DNA of 64,000 nucleotides from positions 3,410,001 through 3,474,000 of the forward strand of contig CP121313.1 in assembly GCA_043513815.1 (NCBI GenBank), read 5' to 3'. The first letter of the stretch is position 1, and the number at the start of each line of letters is the position of its first letter. The stretch comes from JANQIO01 sp043513815 (GTDB lineage: Bacteria; Pseudomonadota; Gammaproteobacteria; Pseudomonadales; Halieaceae). Below, one piece after another: positions 55,240 to 64,000 of this stretch. A model generated the notes under the pieces. It was given only the letters and a program-made list of their open reading frames with translations, had not been told where the DNA came from and did not search any database. The translations under genes and the position numbers were made by a program.

Positions 55240-55441
55240 GAAAGGGGGCGCTGCCCCCTTCCATGAGGCGCACCAGCAGGCCCTGGCCGCCGGTCAGCAT
55301 CAATACATAGACCCGGAGACGGGCTATCGGGTATTTACCGAACTGGCCCACCGCCGGCGGGGATATTGCTGCGGCAGCGCCTGTCGGCATTGCCCGTTTG
55401 AGCACGAGGCCGTGCCGGAAAACACCCGAGCTCGCGGCTAG
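55211..55441 (+). CDS. DUF5522 small cysteine protein
   Basis: A short protein (76 residues from 55211, or 71 from the ATG at 55226; the choice is open) overlapping the end of rnt. It contains the DUF5522 signature YIDPETGYRVFTELAHRRRG followed by YCCGSACRHCPF, a four-cysteine site likely to bind metal. Function is unknown. Its TAG stop and the TAG of the convergent pilU share the bases CTAG at 55438-55441. Confidence 0.82.
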   Translation: MKMTTMNSSKKGGAAPFHEAHQQALAAGQHQYIDPETGYRVFTELAHRRRGYCCGSACRHCPFEHEAVPENTRARG

Positions 55442-56574
55442 ACCAGCTCCGCTTCCTCTGGCTCTTCCTCCTCAAGTTTCAGTGACAGGCCGCCGCTACC
55501 GCCACCGGCAGGAGCATTGCCGGAGAGCTTGAGCGTAAGCCGTACCGTGTTCTCGGAGTCGGCGTTCTTGAGCGCCTCTTCCATGCTGATCTTGCCGTCC
55601 TGATAGAGCTGCACCAGCGCCTGGTCAAAGGTCTGCATGCCCAGCTCGTTGGATTTTTCCATAATCTCCTTGATGCTCTCGAACTCGCCACGCAGGATCA
55701 GTTCGGAGATGGTCGGCGTGCCCAGCAGGATTTCAATTGCCGCGCAGCGCTTGCCGTCCGTAGTCGGTATCAGACGCTGCGACACGAAGGCGCGCAGGTT
55801 GGCGGACAGATCCATCAACAGCTGTGGGCGGCGCTCCTCCGGGAAAAAGTTAATGATGCGATCAAGGGCCTGGTTGGCGTTGTTGGCATGCAGGGTCGAA
55901 ATACACAGGTGACCGGTTTCGGCAAAGGCCAGTGCGTGCTCCATGGTTTCACGATCGCGGATCTCGCCGATCAGGATCACGTCCGGCGCCTGGCGCAGGG
56001 TGTTCTTGAGCGCCGCGTGCCAGCTGCGGGTGTCGACACCCACTTCACGCTGGTTGACCAGGCACTTCTTGTGCTTGTGCACGAATTCCACCGGGTCTTC
56101 GATGGTAATAATGTGTCCGGAGCTGTTGGCATTGCGGTGATCAATCAGCGCTGCCAGGGTAGTGGACTTGCCCGACCCGGTCGCACCGACCATCAGGATC
56201 AGGCCACGCTTGCGCATGATGGTGTCGGTAAGAATCGGCGGCAGATTCAGGTCAGAGGCCTGCGGAATCTCAGTAACGATGTTACGGGCAACAATGCCTA
56301 CCTCGTTGCGCTGCACAAAAATATTGACCCGGAATCGACCTACCTGGGGAATAGAGATAGCCAGGTTCATTTCCAGCTCCAGCTCGAACTCCTCCTGCTG
56401 GGTGTCATCCATGATCTCGTAGGCGATCTCCTTGATATCGCCGGGCCCCAGCACCTCCTTGGCGACAGGTTTGAGCTTGCCCTGGAACTTGGCGCAGGGA
56501 GGCGCGCCGGTAGACAGGTAAAGGTCTGATCCGCCGTGCTTGGCAAGGATTTCCAACCAGGGTGTGATTCGCAT
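55438..56574 (-). CDS. pilU: Type IV pilus retraction ATPase PilU
   Basis: A 378-residue PilT/PilU ATPase; the divergent long C-terminal tail (GGGSGGLSLKLEEEEPEEAELV in part) and sequence fit PilU. Walker A LMVGATGSGKSTTLAALID, Asp box and Walker B VILIGEIRDRETM, and the His box TGHLCISTLHANNANQALDRI are all intact. PilU aids PilT in pilus retraction and twitching. PilT and other pilus genes are absent here, whereas pilT and pilU are often adjacent. Confidence 0.92.
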   Translation of the reverse strand: MRITPWLEILAKHGGSDLYLSTGAPPCAKFQGKLKPVAKEVLGPGDIKEIAYEIMDDTQQEEFELELEMNLAISIPQVGRFRVNIFVQRNEVGIVARNIVTEIPQASDLNLPPILTDTIMRKRGLILMVGATGSGKSTTLAALIDHRNANSSGHIITIEDPVEFVHKHKKCLVNQREVGVDTRSWHAALKNTLRQAPDVILIGEIRDRETMEHALAFAETGHLCISTLHANNANQALDRIINFFPEERRPQLLMDLSANLRAFVSQRLIPTTDGKRCAAIEILLGTPTISELILRGEFESIKEIMEKSNELGMQTFDQALVQLYQDGKISMEEALKNADSENTVRLTLKLSGNAPAGGGSGGLSLKLEEEEPEEAELV

Positions 56575-56780
56575 CGCCGTACCTCGTTACTGCGTCCATG
56601 GCAAAAGTGTGGTGAGGCGTCTGTTTTAAGCTGACTTGCAGGGCGAGGCAAAAGACCTGTGCGATTCTGTGCACCAATTCACGGTCCCGAAAGGACTTGC
56701 ACGAGCGTGAAAAATTCACAACAGGAGCCGGATGTGTTCCGTTGGCGAGCAACAGGGCGCTGACCCCTGCTGCGGATCAA

Positions 56781-57320
56781 TCAGGCTTTCAGCTCAATCG
56801 GACTGACCTGCAGGCTGGTGTCACCCGCCGACAGCCAGGCCGCGCCGCCATCGATGGTGCACTGCAGCTCAAGCCCACTGCGGGCCAGGTCAGCAAGGGA
56901 CGAACAGGTCGCGTCATCGATTTGCAAGACGGTCAGCCGATCCAGGCGCTGCAGAGCGGCTTCATGCTTCTCCCACCACACCGGGGTGGCGCGATCACCA
57001 TAGCAGTACAGCAGCACCTGTTCCGCACGGCCACAGGCCTTGCGCAAGCGGTCCGGGTCCGGGGTGCCGAGTTCAATCCACTGTTCAATATCCCCGGTCA
57101 GTGCCTTGCGCCACAGGTCGGGCTCGTCGTCGGTGCTGATGCCACGGCCAAACTCCAGCCTGTCGTCAGCGTTCAGCCCGAAAGCCAGCACCCGCAGCAT
57201 CATGCGGCTCTCGGTCTCCGAGGGATGGCGCGCCACGGTAAGGGAAAAGTCGCCGTAGACCTGGCGGTCCATGTCGGCGACATTGAGGGCGAACTTGTAG
57301 ACCTCTGATTTAAGGGCCAT
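56781..57320 (-). CDS. yaeQ: YaeQ family protein
   Basis: A 179-residue YaeQ protein, a PD-(D/E)xK-like fold. The N-terminus SEVYKFALNVADMDRQVYGDF and the segment ARHPSETESRMMLRVLAFGL are diagnostic, and LEFGRGISTDDEPDLW follows. In E. coli it was found as a suppressor linked to RfaH; no enzyme activity is proven. 19 bp after the M6 protease on the same strand. Confidence 0.93.
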   Translation of the reverse strand: MALKSEVYKFALNVADMDRQVYGDFSLTVARHPSETESRMMLRVLAFGLNADDRLEFGRGISTDDEPDLWRKALTGDIEQWIELGTPDPDRLRKACGRAEQVLLYCYGDRATPVWWEKHEAALQRLDRLTVLQIDDATCSSLADLARSGLELQCTIDGGAAWLSAGDTSLQVSPIELKA

Positions 57321-57339
57321 GGACTAGCGCGCCATGCCC

Positions 57340-60117
57340 TTACTTCCAGCGGTAGTCGATGCGCACCCGGCTGCCCTCGGGTGCCCGGCGACCGGGATCC
57401 TTGAGCTGGTAGCTGAAACCCAGGTTCGGGATAGCGGCGCCGCCAAAGGGCAGGTGCGGGTTGAGATAGGCGCGGTCGTCGCTGAAGCTGTTCACCGAAT
57501 CAAACCCCTGCTGGCTCTGCAGGCGCATCTCGCCGTCGACCGGGGCATAAACCTCCACCCCTGCATCAAAGTCGTCCAGAGCAAACGGCGCATCCGCGGA
57601 ATGCAGGTTACGCAGCACCCGGTCATAAAGGCGGTAAGTCACAACACCATCGCGCTCGCGGGTATCGAACAGGCTGGTATTGCCCTTGCGCGCGCGGCGC
57701 TCAGCACCCGGCAGCAGCGTGTTGATGATGGTATAGCCGTACATGAGCTGCCGGTCCTTCCAGAACAGGCTCTCGACGGCGGGCAAGCCGCCGACCTCAG
57801 CGGCCTTGCAGCGCTGTGCCGTGGCCTCGTCGACAAAGGACGGGAAATACGGCGCCCGCCGCTGGAAACACATCACGTCCAGGTAGCTTTTCTCCAGCAT
57901 GCCCTGGGCATCCTCATCGAAATCCCACCAGGTCCAGCCGGCTTCGCGCTTGAAAAACTGCTGGGGCAGGTCGGGAACCTCGAACTCCTGGGGTGTGGAG
58001 TCCACCACCAGCAGGAAGCCCTTGCCCGGGCCGAACTGGGCGGGCTCGTTCTGGCTCCACAGGTACTCGCCGTTGGCATACCACATGACCACGCCGGGGC
58101 GATAATTCACGTTCATGGCCTTCATGTCACCTTCGGCGTCGGGGAAGAACACGAAACCGGGCGAACGAGCCAGGTTGGCGTCGTAGTTCTTGACCCGGTT
58201 GAGGGTGGCGTTAGGATCGCGGTATTCCAGCAGATAAAAATGCGGCACCGCCAGCCGGTGACTGCCGCTGGACAGGGTAAAGCCGGCGTTGTCCCAACCG
58301 GTAATCACAGCGCCCTCGAAGTCGTCCATGAAATCGATCGCGGCAATGCTGACGTTGTCGATCAGTGCCCCGTTCTCCACAGCGGCACCGTCGGTAAAGT
58401 AACTGAAGCGCACGCTGACCTCACCGCCGGCAAATTCGCTCAGGTCAAAATCCGCCCGTAGCCACTGCGCCACGGAACAGGGGTCCACTTCGGTACTGCC
58501 CACCCTGTCCTCGGCTTCCTCACGCCGGGCATCGGGATCACAGCCGGGAGCCGAGGCCACCTTGTTATCGCCGGTGGTATCACCGCTCAGGCCGGTAAAA
58601 CCCGGCAGCGAGCCCATGCCCTCGTGGCCCTTGCCGGCGGGCATGACGCTGTTCTTGTCGTCCACCGCCGATTTGTCGGTGGGCATGACCCGGCGGTAGT
58701 TGCCGTCTTTCCCGGCCACCTCCACGTACAGATAATCCCACTCGGCTTCGATTTCAAACCAGGCGTCGAGGCTCAGGGTGACCGGTGGGCGCACATTGCG
58801 GAGGTCGAAGGTACGTCCCAGCGTGCGTAGCATGTCATTGCCCTGCCCCGAATACGCCGCCTGGCTGCCCTGCTCCGCAGTGAGCGGGCCCAGCTCGATA
58901 TCGCGAAATTTGGGCGGCAGGATCACCATGGCCGAGTCACAGGCTTCCGAAGTGGCCGGTTGATCCGGGTCGCCGGACCAGTCGTTCATGGTTTGCAGGT
59001 ACAGGGAGCCGCGCCGCTTGCCGTCATGGGCCGGCGGCCTGACGATGCAGGGCTGCATCCAGCCCAGTACGGTACGTGACCAGGCGCTCAGCTCCTGGGG
59101 CTCCGGGCCCACCGTGGCCGACATGGCCTCCCAGGAGCCACTGGAATTGCTGGTCTGCCGCGCGTACACATCGGGCAGGCCCAGGGAATGCCCGAACTCG
59201 TGAATAAAGGTCGAGATCGAGGTGTATTCCGACTGCATGTTGTAGTCCAGCATCCACATGCCGTTGCCGATATCGATACCACCACGGGCGTTCGTGACAC
59301 CACCCACCACAGGGCCCTGCCCCAGGTTTTCAGTAATGGCGAAGCGATGCGGCCAGATGCGCTCGGCACAGGCCTGCTCATCAGCGGTAAGGTAGTCGAA
59401 TGCATCCGGCTCGGCATTGATACCCAGCTTGTCTCCCAGCTTGTACAGGCCCTGGCAGGACGCCTGGCCTTTGCCGGCGATGATCAGCACGAAGTGATCG
59501 AGATAGCCATCCGGCTCGTCGCGATTACCGTCACCATCAAAGTCGGTGGGGTCCCACTGGTCGTAGTCGGCCCAGGGGAAGTCGGGGTTCATTCTGTAGG
59601 CCTTGGTCAGTGCGTCCTTGACCAGGTCACTGGCGCGCTCGTCGTTGCGCCAGCTGCCGTCGGCGTTCTGTACCGGCTTGCCGTAATAGGCCAGGGGTTG
59701 CGACAGCTCCACCACCGGGTGAATATCGCCGGTGATGTTGTAGCGGCCCCGGGACTGGTGACGGTAGTAGTGGGACAGCGTACCCGCCCGCGGGGTGGAT
59801 GCGCCGCCACCAAACAGCAGGTCCTGGAAGTAGGCACGGTTGCGGGCCTCCTGGTCCGGGTCGCCGCGGAAACGATCGTATGATTTGTCGGAAAACCGCA
59901 CCGGCAACACCAGCAACTTGTGGGGCCGGTCTACCGGCGCCAGCACCGGTCGAATGGAATCGCTCTTGATCTGCGGGTGCCCCAGCTTGTCAAAGCGCAG
60001 GTCTGCAAGGTTCGCCACAATCTCGGTGGCGCCCGGCTCCGGGGCGGCAAGGGCAGGCGCGGCCAGCAGGCTGGTAAGAGCCAGGCTGGCAAAAAGGAAG
60101 GTAAGGCACTTCTTCAT
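57340..60117 (-). CDS. Secreted M6-family (immune inhibitor A) metalloprotease
   Basis: A 925-residue secreted zinc protease with a signal peptide ending PALAAP. The metzincin-like site is FIHEFGHSLGLPDVYA (about residue 304), preceded by a typical M6 region (PVRFSDKSYDRFRG; GTLSHYYRHQSRGRYNITGDI). C-terminal domains (about residues 480-800) are beta-rich, with a MAM/carbohydrate-type fold near VSVRFSYFTDGAAVENGALIDNV. It has a calcium-like DFDGDGNRDEPDGYLDHF segment. It likely degrades external proteins for nutrition or defence. Immune inhibitor A-type enzymes in Bacillus also act on host peptides. Confidence 0.9.
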   Translation of the reverse strand: MKKCLTFLFASLALTSLLAAPALAAPEPGATEIVANLADLRFDKLGHPQIKSDSIRPVLAPVDRPHKLLVLPVRFSDKSYDRFRGDPDQEARNRAYFQDLLFGGGASTPRAGTLSHYYRHQSRGRYNITGDIHPVVELSQPLAYYGKPVQNADGSWRNDERASDLVKDALTKAYRMNPDFPWADYDQWDPTDFDGDGNRDEPDGYLDHFVLIIAGKGQASCQGLYKLGDKLGINAEPDAFDYLTADEQACAERIWPHRFAITENLGQGPVVGGVTNARGGIDIGNGMWMLDYNMQSEYTSISTFIHEFGHSLGLPDVYARQTSNSSGSWEAMSATVGPEPQELSAWSRTVLGWMQPCIVRPPAHDGKRRGSLYLQTMNDWSGDPDQPATSEACDSAMVILPPKFRDIELGPLTAEQGSQAAYSGQGNDMLRTLGRTFDLRNVRPPVTLSLDAWFEIEAEWDYLYVEVAGKDGNYRRVMPTDKSAVDDKNSVMPAGKGHEGMGSLPGFTGLSGDTTGDNKVASAPGCDPDARREEAEDRVGSTEVDPCSVAQWLRADFDLSEFAGGEVSVRFSYFTDGAAVENGALIDNVSIAAIDFMDDFEGAVITGWDNAGFTLSSGSHRLAVPHFYLLEYRDPNATLNRVKNYDANLARSPGFVFFPDAEGDMKAMNVNYRPGVVMWYANGEYLWSQNEPAQFGPGKGFLLVVDSTPQEFEVPDLPQQFFKREAGWTWWDFDEDAQGMLEKSYLDVMCFQRRAPYFPSFVDEATAQRCKAAEVGGLPAVESLFWKDRQLMYGYTIINTLLPGAERRARKGNTSLFDTRERDGVVTYRLYDRVLRNLHSADAPFALDDFDAGVEVYAPVDGEMRLQSQQGFDSVNSFSDDRAYLNPHLPFGGAAIPNLGFSYQLKDPGRRAPEGSRVRIDYRWK

Positions 60118-60317
60118 GGTGTCTCCGCGTACGCTGATGAGTGCGTGTACTAGTGGCTCCGCATGATACGACGAATCCTCACGACCGTCCCATCAATGCG
60201 ACCAGCCGAGGCAGGCGGCCGGTGAGTCAAAGGCGGTCAGAGCCATTTTCAGGCAGCCGCCTGGCCGCCAGGCAGGCATAATAGGCGACTCTGGTAATTC
60301 AGCGACAGGAACGACAC

Positions 60318-61116
60318 ATGAACGCAAGCAGCGACACTCCCCAGGCTCTGTTTTCCCTGGCTGGTAAGGTCTGTGTAATCACCGGCGGTTCCCGCGGCCT
60401 CGGATACTTCATGGCCAAAGCCTTTTTGCAGTCCGGCGCCGCCCGGGTCTACATCACCGCCCGTAAGGCAGAGGCCTGTGAACAGGCGGCCGGAGAGCTG
60501 TCTGCCTTCGGCGATTGTGTGGCAGTGCCGGGCAATATCAGCTCGATGGAGGAAATCGAGGCGCTGGTCGCCGCCCTGAGCGAGCGCGAACAGGCCGTGC
60601 ACGTGCTGGTGAATAACGCCGGCGTGGGCTGGCTGGAGGGTATGGAGACGTTCCCGGAAAAAGGCTGGGACAAGGTCATGGACCTGAATGTGAAGGCGCC
60701 CTTCTTCCTGATCCAGAAGCTGCTTCCCCTGCTACGCGCCGGCGCGAGTGCCGAAGATACCGCAAGCATCATCAACATAGGCTCCATCGCCGGCATCGTC
60801 GGCGCCACCGATACCCTGAGCTACGCCCCCAGCAAGGCGGCCATCCATCAGCTCACCCGCAACCTTGCCGTGGTGCTGGCCGAGGATCATATTCGCGTAA
60901 ACGCGCTGGCCCCCGGGCGCTTCTTTACCGCCATGACCGAATACGCCAGTAGCGACGAAGCGGTATACAAGGAAGAAATTGCCTACATACCACAACACCG
61001 CTGGGGCGAGGAGAAAGATATCATCGGCCCGGCCCTGATGTTCGCCAGCAATGCCGGTGCCCATATTACCGGTCAGAATCCTGGCGGTGGATGGCGGCAC
61101 GACGCTGGTGCGGTAG
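60318..61116 (+). pseudogene. Short-chain dehydrogenase/reductase with a 1-bp frameshift near the end
   Basis: A classical SDR of about 265 residues: cofactor loop VITGGSRGLGYFMA, NNAG, catalytic Ser in IINIGSIAG and Tyr/Lys in SYAPSKAAIH. At 61077-61078 an extra A changes GQI-LAVDGGTTLVR-stop, the typical SDR end, into a read-through that runs as far as 61406 in the wrong frame over the next gene. Removing one A restores a stop at 61114-61116, 19 bp before the transporter start. The extra base may be a sequencing error or a mutation. Only the last 13 residues are affected, near the dimer face. Confidence 0.88.
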
Positions 61117-61135
61117 AGCGAGGGGCTGACCACTC

Positions 61136-62032
61136 ATGTTCGACTTCTACATTCGCCACGAATACTGGTTCGCCGCTACCCAGCTGGCCCTGGCCATGCT
61201 GGGCATGGGTGCCACCCTCAAGGTGCGCGATTTTGTCGTCGTGGTGCAGCAGCCGCGCGGCCTGCTGTTCGGGCTGCTGGTGCAGTTGGCGCTGGTACCG
61301 TTATTTGCCTGGGGCCTGCTCACCCTGTCACAGCCAGCCGCCGGTCTGGCCGTGGGGCTGGCCCTGTGCGCCGCCATCCCCGGCGGCACCATGTCCAACG
61401 TACTGACCTTCCTGGCCCGGGGCCACGTGGCATTGTCGATTGCGCTGACGGCCATCTGCTCCTTCGCCTGCCTGCTCACCACCCCCATCGTGCTGGGGCT
61501 ATTGATTTCAAGTCAGCTACCCGGTGAGTTTGTTATGCCAGCGGCAAAGATCGCCACCGAGATCACCCTGATCCTGATGTTCCCGCTGGTAATCGGCATG
61601 GTCATACTGACCGTGTGGCCCAACGGCGCCGCGCGCTTCTCGAAAATCTGCATCCGCAGTTCAATTGTTGTCATTCTGCTGATCGTCATCGGTGCCACCG
61701 GCGCGGGCCGGGTCGATATCAACAAGTTCGCCAGCTCGGAGATCCTCATCCTGCTGAGCTTCGTGCTGGGCCTGGCGCTTTTCAGCTGGCTGGTACCCAA
61801 ATTGCTGCGACTCAAAAGCCCCGACGTCACCGCCATCAACATCGAGGTCACTTTCCGCAACATTAACCTGGCCCTGCTGATCAAAGCCTCGCTGTTCCCT
61901 GCCGTGGTCGGCGTTGCCGACCCGGTGGGAGACATGGTGTTGTTTACGCTGTTGCTCTACGGCGGGCTGGTGTTCCCGGTGGCGGCGCTGCAGGTGTTCC
62001 TGCACGGCAAGGGAAATCGCAAGCTGGCCTGA
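61136..62032 (+). CDS. Bile acid:sodium symporter (BASS) family transporter
   Basis: A 298-residue membrane protein with about nine to ten helices. The BASS landmarks are MLGMGATLKVRDF, ALCAAIPGGTMSNVLTFLARGHVALSIALT (crossover motif) and EVTFRNINLALLIKASLF. It probably imports an organic anion with Na+; bacterial members move pantoate, pyruvate, or bile and steroid-like acids. It follows the SDR closely, which could reduce or oxidise the transported compound; that pairing is inference. Confidence 0.9.
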   Translation: MFDFYIRHEYWFAATQLALAMLGMGATLKVRDFVVVVQQPRGLLFGLLVQLALVPLFAWGLLTLSQPAAGLAVGLALCAAIPGGTMSNVLTFLARGHVALSIALTAICSFACLLTTPIVLGLLISSQLPGEFVMPAAKIATEITLILMFPLVIGMVILTVWPNGAARFSKICIRSSIVVILLIVIGATGAGRVDINKFASSEILILLSFVLGLALFSWLVPKLLRLKSPDVTAINIEVTFRNINLALLIKASLFPAVVGVADPVGDMVLFTLLLYGGLVFPVAALQVFLHGKGNRKLA

Positions 62033-62117
62033 CAAGGGTCGGCGTACGGCGCATTCGGTGCACCACAGCCCTGGGGCCCAATCAGGAAGTCTGCCTCCTG
62101 ATCGGCGCCTTGAATGA

Positions 62118-64000
62118 CTAGCCGCGCTCTACCACCTGGCGTTTGCCATCGACGACCTCCGCCATCTCCTTGATGCCGGCCGCGTCAAAGGCATCGACGC
62201 GGATAACATCGTATAGCGCGGTCAGCGCTTCCAGCAGGGATTCGCGATCGTCTTCGCTGACAATGTCCTTGCTCACCGCCCAGTCCACCAGTTCCGCTCG
62301 CTGGTGACCCATCAACAGGGCGATGCCGTCCAGATCATCGGGGTCCTGTTTGCGGATGGCGTCGTGCAGATTATCGCGAATGCCCTGGGTGTCACGGGCC
62401 AGTCGCCAGGTGTGCAATACGCGACCCAGGGAGTCGGTGGGATCTTCGTTGACGTAGGCGCCGCGCACAATGCGATCCCGGGCCGCACCCGCTTCCACAA
62501 TGCTGGCTGCGACTTTTGCGCCCAGGGCGTCATCCGGGCCGCGCAGACCGCGGTAGCCCAGCGGGAACACCACCAGCCGCAGCGGCCAGCGCAAGGCGGC
62601 TAGCGGGAAGTTATCAATCAGTTCGCGCATTTGCTGCTGCAAGTCGTGCAGGCAGGTTTGCAGGCACCACTCCACAAGCACACGTTCTGACTCCGGGTAG
62701 CCTTCCTCGTGCCACTGCTTGATAACCGCCGAAGCATAGTAGAGCTGCACCAGGCAGTCCGCCATGCGTCCTGACAGGCGCTGCCGGGCCTTCAGGCCGC
62801 CGCCAATAGAAAGCAGGGTCACATCAGTAAGCAGCGAATAGGCGGCCGCGAAGCGGGACAACTGCCGGTAATAAGTTTGCAGGCCGCCCTGGGCCGGCAC
62901 CCTCTCCAGCCAACCGAAACTCACGCCCAGCAGCAGGCTGCGCAAGACGTTGCGAGTGGTGTGGCCGATATGGCGGAAAAACACCGAATCCAGCTTTTCA
63001 ACCGCCGCTGTCTCATCTTCCATGCCAGCTGCTTCAATTTCCTCAACGATATAGGGGTGGCAGCGAATGGCCCCCTGACCAAATACCATCAGGCTGCGAG
63101 TGAGAATATTGGCGCCTTCCACGGTAATAGCGATAGGCACCGCCTGGTAGGCACGGGACATGAAATTGCGCGGACCGGTAATCACACCTCGCCCGGCGAC
63201 AACATCCATGGCGTGGTTGATCACCGTTCTCATCAGGTCGGTGTTGCGGTATTTCAGCAGGGCCGAGGGCACCGCCGGGCGCACGCCGCGGTCCAGCATG
63301 GAAGTGGTGAGCAGGCGCGCCGCATCCATCATATAGCTGTAACCGGCAATGGGCTCCAGCGCTTCCTGCACGCCCTCAAACTCGGAGATGGAACGGCCAA
63401 ACTGCTCGCGCACGGCGGCGTAGGCGCCAGTGCTGAGGCTGGCGACCTTACCGGCGCCGGCAGACAGTGCCGGCAGCGACACCGAGCGACCAATGGACAA
63501 ACACTCCAGCAGCATGGTCCAGCCCTTGCCCAGCATATCCTGGCCGCCGATGACCTGGTCCATGGGAATGAATACGTCATTCCCCCAGGTGGGGCCGTTC
63601 ATAAAGACGGTGTTCATGGGCAGGTGTCGGGTACCACTGTTCACCCCCTCCAGGTCGTGGGGCACCATGACACAGGTGACACCGACATTTTCGTCGCCTC
63701 CCAGCAAGCCCTCGGGGTCGTACACTTTGATAGCCAGCCCGATCAGGGTGGCCACCGGCGCCAGGGTGATATAGCGCTTGTTCCAGGTGACTTTCAGGCC
63801 CAGCACCTGCTCGCCGTTCCAGTCCCCCATGCAGACGATGCCCTTGTCGGGAATCGCCCCGGCATCACTGCCGGCCACCGGAGAAGTCAGGGCAAAACAG
63901 GGAATGTCCTCGCCGCCGGCCAGCCTCGGCAAGTAGTGTTGCTTTTGTGCGTCGGTGCCGTACTCCATCAACAATTCACCGGGGCCCAGGGAGTTGGGCA
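62118..64000 (-). CDS. fadE: Acyl-CoA dehydrogenase FadE, 5' end cut by the window
   Basis: The frame is open to the window edge; the last about 627 residues of an approximately 810-residue FadE are seen. Features are NSLGPGELLMEYGTDAQKQHYLP, CFALTSPVAGSDAGAIPD and, after the FAD domains, AITVEGANILTRSLMVFGQGAIRCHP. The remainder is the DUF1974 C-terminal domain typical of FadE. It catalyses the first oxidation of fatty-acyl-CoA in beta-oxidation. Convergent with the BASS transporter; in the 85-bp gap I see only a weak ATCAGGA/TCCTGAT hairpin. Confidence 0.95.
   Translation of the reverse strand, partial: PNSLGPGELLMEYGTDAQKQHYLPRLAGGEDIPCFALTSPVAGSDAGAIPDKGIVCMGDWNGEQVLGLKVTWNKRYITLAPVATLIGLAIKVYDPEGLLGGDENVGVTCVMVPHDLEGVNSGTRHLPMNTVFMNGPTWGNDVFIPMDQVIGGQDMLGKGWTMLLECLSIGRSVSLPALSAGAGKVASLSTGAYAAVREQFGRSISEFEGVQEALEPIAGYSYMMDAARLLTTSMLDRGVRPAVPSALLKYRNTDLMRTVINHAMDVVAGRGVITGPRNFMSRAYQAVPIAITVEGANILTRSLMVFGQGAIRCHPYIVEEIEAAGMEDETAAVEKLDSVFFRHIGHTTRNVLRSLLLGVSFGWLERVPAQGGLQTYYRQLSRFAAAYSLLTDVTLLSIGGGLKARQRLSGRMADCLVQLYYASAVIKQWHEEGYPESERVLVEWCLQTCLHDLQQQMRELIDNFPLAALRWPLRLVVFPLGYRGLRGPDDALGAKVAASIVEAGAARDRIVRGAYVNEDPTDSLGRVLHTWRLARDTQGIRDNLHDAIRKQDPDDLDGIALLMGHQRAELVDWAVSKDIVSEDDRESLLEALTALYDVIRVDAFDAAGIKEMAEVVDGKRQVVERG

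Noticed and set aside
61117..61406. SDR extension to 362 residues
   Set aside because: It overlaps the BASS transporter in another frame, has no protein-like character and results from a single extra base.
62081..62107. Terminator between the BASS transporter and fadE
   Set aside because: Only a 7-bp stem (ATCAGGA/TCCTGAT) and no T-run on either strand.

Overview
The window is a 64 kb stretch of GC-rich (roughly 60% or more by eye), tightly packed chromosomal DNA from a gammaproteobacterium. Supporting markers are CmoA/CmoB, LptE, RNase T, YaeQ, YbjN, YaiI, PilU, a DnaE2/ImuA/ImuB mutasome, and the conserved gene strings miaB-ybeZ-ybeY-corC-lnt and leuS-lptE-holA. The overall flavour (TonB receptor, carotenoid oxygenase-type enzyme, BASS transporter, FadE, aromatic meta-cleavage genes) suggests a marine, aerobic, lipid- and aromatic-using lineage such as the Halieaceae/Cellvibrionales; that family-level placement is inference. 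Many genes start with GTG or TTG. I see no rRNA, tRNA, CRISPR array, phage or intact insertion sequence.

Layout. 0-4.4 kb: end of an EAL phosphodiesterase, an OmpA-like lipoprotein, a DUF885 lipoprotein peptidase and alanine dehydrogenase. 4.6-7.7 kb: a ZnuD-like TonB receptor with a small partner, and NnrU. 7.9-12.5 kb: leuA, a small orphan gene with its own hairpin and terminator, a zinc-ribbon protein, a 14-bp tandem repeat, and cmoAB. 12.6-15.7 kb: a Lon protease and a DUF1820 protein. 15.7-26.2 kb: the miaB-ybeZ-ybeY-corC-lnt string, ybjN, leuS (disrupted in this sequence), lptE, holA and a GFA protein. 26.3-31.6 kb: imuA-imuB behind a LexA box, then a CPA1 antiporter with a cyclic-nucleotide-binding domain. 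31.6-37.0 kb: a leftward block of small genes and lipoproteins. 37.3-40.4 kb: dnaE2 behind its own perfect LexA box. 40.5-46.7 kb: carotenoid oxygenase, MscS-like channel, OxyR-like regulator without redox cysteines, retropepsin-like protease, a small secreted repeat protein, a solute-binding protein and an exported PCMT. 46.8-51.2 kb: a TetR-controlled aromatic catabolic operon. 51.2-57.3 kb: argG, pyrC, rnt, pilU and yaeQ. 57.3-64 kb: an M6 metalloprotease, a frameshifted SDR, a BASS transporter and a partial fadE.

How genes work together. ImuA, ImuB and DnaE2 form the SOS translesion synthesis machine, but the cassette is split: imuAB and dnaE2 lie about 8 kb apart, each with its own LexA site, and ImuB carries an unusual in-frame 39-bp tandem repeat. 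The FAD hydroxylase, extradiol dioxygenase and FAH-type hydrolase form a plausible hydroxylation, ring-cleavage and hydrolysis sequence, with paired palindromes in the promoter shared with the TetR gene. MiaB, YbeZ, YbeY, CorC and Lnt, then LeuRS, LptE and HolA, are the usual housekeeping set.

The most notable anomalies are a deletion/frameshift inside leuS, a one-base frameshift at the end of the SDR gene, the ImuB repeat, the 14-bp repeat upstream of cmoAB, two related REP-like inverted repeats, and small secreted or orphan proteins. I did not find a clearly new multi-gene defence or mobile system. The best candidates for something undescribed are the split, repeat-bearing mutasome and the small standalone genes at 9.7 kb and 44.6 kb.
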